Positions 50,618 through 51,097 of a stretch of 51,097 nt of DNA are shown here, one piece after another; the stretch's first letter is position 1; the number at the start of each line of letters is the position of its first letter. The translations under genes were made by a program, and so were the position numbers. The notes under the pieces are model-generated. The model saw nothing but the letters and a program-made list of their open reading frames with translations. It was not told where the DNA came from and did no database searches. Source of the stretch: Terriglobales bacterium (GTDB lineage: Bacteria; Acidobacteriota; Terriglobia; Terriglobales; Acidobacteriaceae); contig JASHOU010000167.1 in NCBI GenBank assembly GCA_030038475.1, forward strand, positions 1 to 51,097, in the 5' to 3' direction.

Positions 50618-51097
50618 ATGACTACTAAAGCCCACCCCGGCCCCAGGCCTTCCCACGAGAAAGCGAGGCTCGTTATTTTGGACCTTGACTGCTTTCTCTA
50701 CCCTTACGACAAGACATACCGAAACGCCGTCCTGCGGGCTTGGCGGGAGATAGAAAAAGAATACGGCCTTCCCATATTCCGGAGGAAAATCGCCCAAAAA
50801 TTGATTGAAGAGGCCAAGGAGCAAGCGAAGAAGAATCCAAATGACGCATTATGCCAGTACATCAGCAAACTGGCAGGAGGACTCGAAAGCAAGGGCTTCC
50901 CCGGAGCTTCGTTGATCGGCATGTTGGAAGTCTATTACCGTAGCCGGAAGGCATCGCGCTCGAGCGCGATGGAAGAATACATTCGGACTGGTCAGGCGCT
51001 TGACCCGCCGTACCTTGATCCTCCTTACAAGGACATGATCGCCATGGCTTTGAATCTGAGGCTGCTTCAGGATCGCAAGAGCAAAAAGAAGTCAGGA
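50618..51097 (+). CDS. HAD-like hydrolase, 3' end outside the window
   Basis: An open frame of 160 codons that runs off the window without a stop. After a short basic start (MTTKAHPGPRPSHEKAR) the sequence LVILDLDCFLYPYDKTYRNA matches HAD motif I of the pyrimidine 5'-nucleotidase-like type (DxD...LY), with both Asp residues present. A helical cap-like region rich in Lys/Glu follows (FRRKIAQKLIEEAKEQAKKN). The later HAD motifs, if present, lie beyond 51097. The ATG at 50618 is the first start after an in-frame TAG (50555-50557). Substrate unknown. Confidence 0.6.
   Translation, partial: MTTKAHPGPRPSHEKARLVILDLDCFLYPYDKTYRNAVLRAWREIEKEYGLPIFRRKIAQKLIEEAKEQAKKNPNDALCQYISKLAGGLESKGFPGASLIGMLEVYYRSRKASRSSAMEEYIRTGQALDPPYLDPPYKDMIAMALNLRLLQDRKSKKKSG

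Overview
The window is a GC-rich bacterial chromosome segment. Its mix of genes suggests a soil Acidobacteriota (Terriglobia-like): a GldA/GldF/GldG-type ABC operon ending in a DUF4340 protein, an Hfq-like protein of divergent type, M61 and M2 metallopeptidases, EutBC without microcompartment genes, and many GTG/TTG starts with good Shine-Dalgarno sites. This taxonomic guess is inference, because no 16S rRNA or other marker is present. I found no rRNA, tRNA, CRISPR array, insertion sequence or prophage.

Layout. 1-8.4 kb: the 3' part of glutamine synthetase, then a leftward series with a D-Ala-D-Ala-ligase-like ATP-grasp enzyme, a putative zinc peptidase and the four-gene ABC operon. 8.6-12.7 kb: PobA, an Hfq-like protein, DNA polymerase III delta' and thymidylate kinase. 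12.8-14.7 kb: an exported M61 peptidase. 14.7-18.2 kb: the leftward translation cluster rpsP-khpA-rimM-trmD-rplS-rnhB, divergent from mnmE. 20.0-26.0 kb: a TolC/EmrA/EmrB efflux operon, a tandem universal stress protein and a cytidylate-kinase-like protein.

26.1-34.7 kb is the most unusual region. A leftward set (ECF sigma factor, zinc anti-sigma factor, a 299-residue orphan and a lipoprotein-anchored TPR-CHAT caspase-like protease) faces a rightward set (a 744-residue protein with an extreme Trp/Cys patch, a DUF1360 membrane protein and an overlapping small CC-motif protein). The 482-base divergent gap holds a very stable hairpin. This is the best candidate for an undescribed system.

34.8-40.3 kb: EutB and EutC, a secreted Cys-containing orphan with its own promoter and upstream dyad, and ThrS. 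40.5-41.8 kb is a decayed restriction island: a 63-residue protein coupled to a DpnI-family endonuclease gene with a frameshift, tail-to-tail with a truncated and frameshifted BglII-family endonuclease gene. 41.8-50.1 kb: an M2 (ACE-like) peptidase, an acyltransferase, FolC, AccD, a corrinoid adenosyltransferase (which could supply the cofactor for EutBC) and an exported GH9 glycosidase behind an operator-like palindrome. The window ends in an open HAD-like gene.

A recurring oddity is that several short gaps between same-strand genes hold imperfect palindromes or tandem copies of 15-25 base words. The word differs at each site, as if one process had built them all independently.
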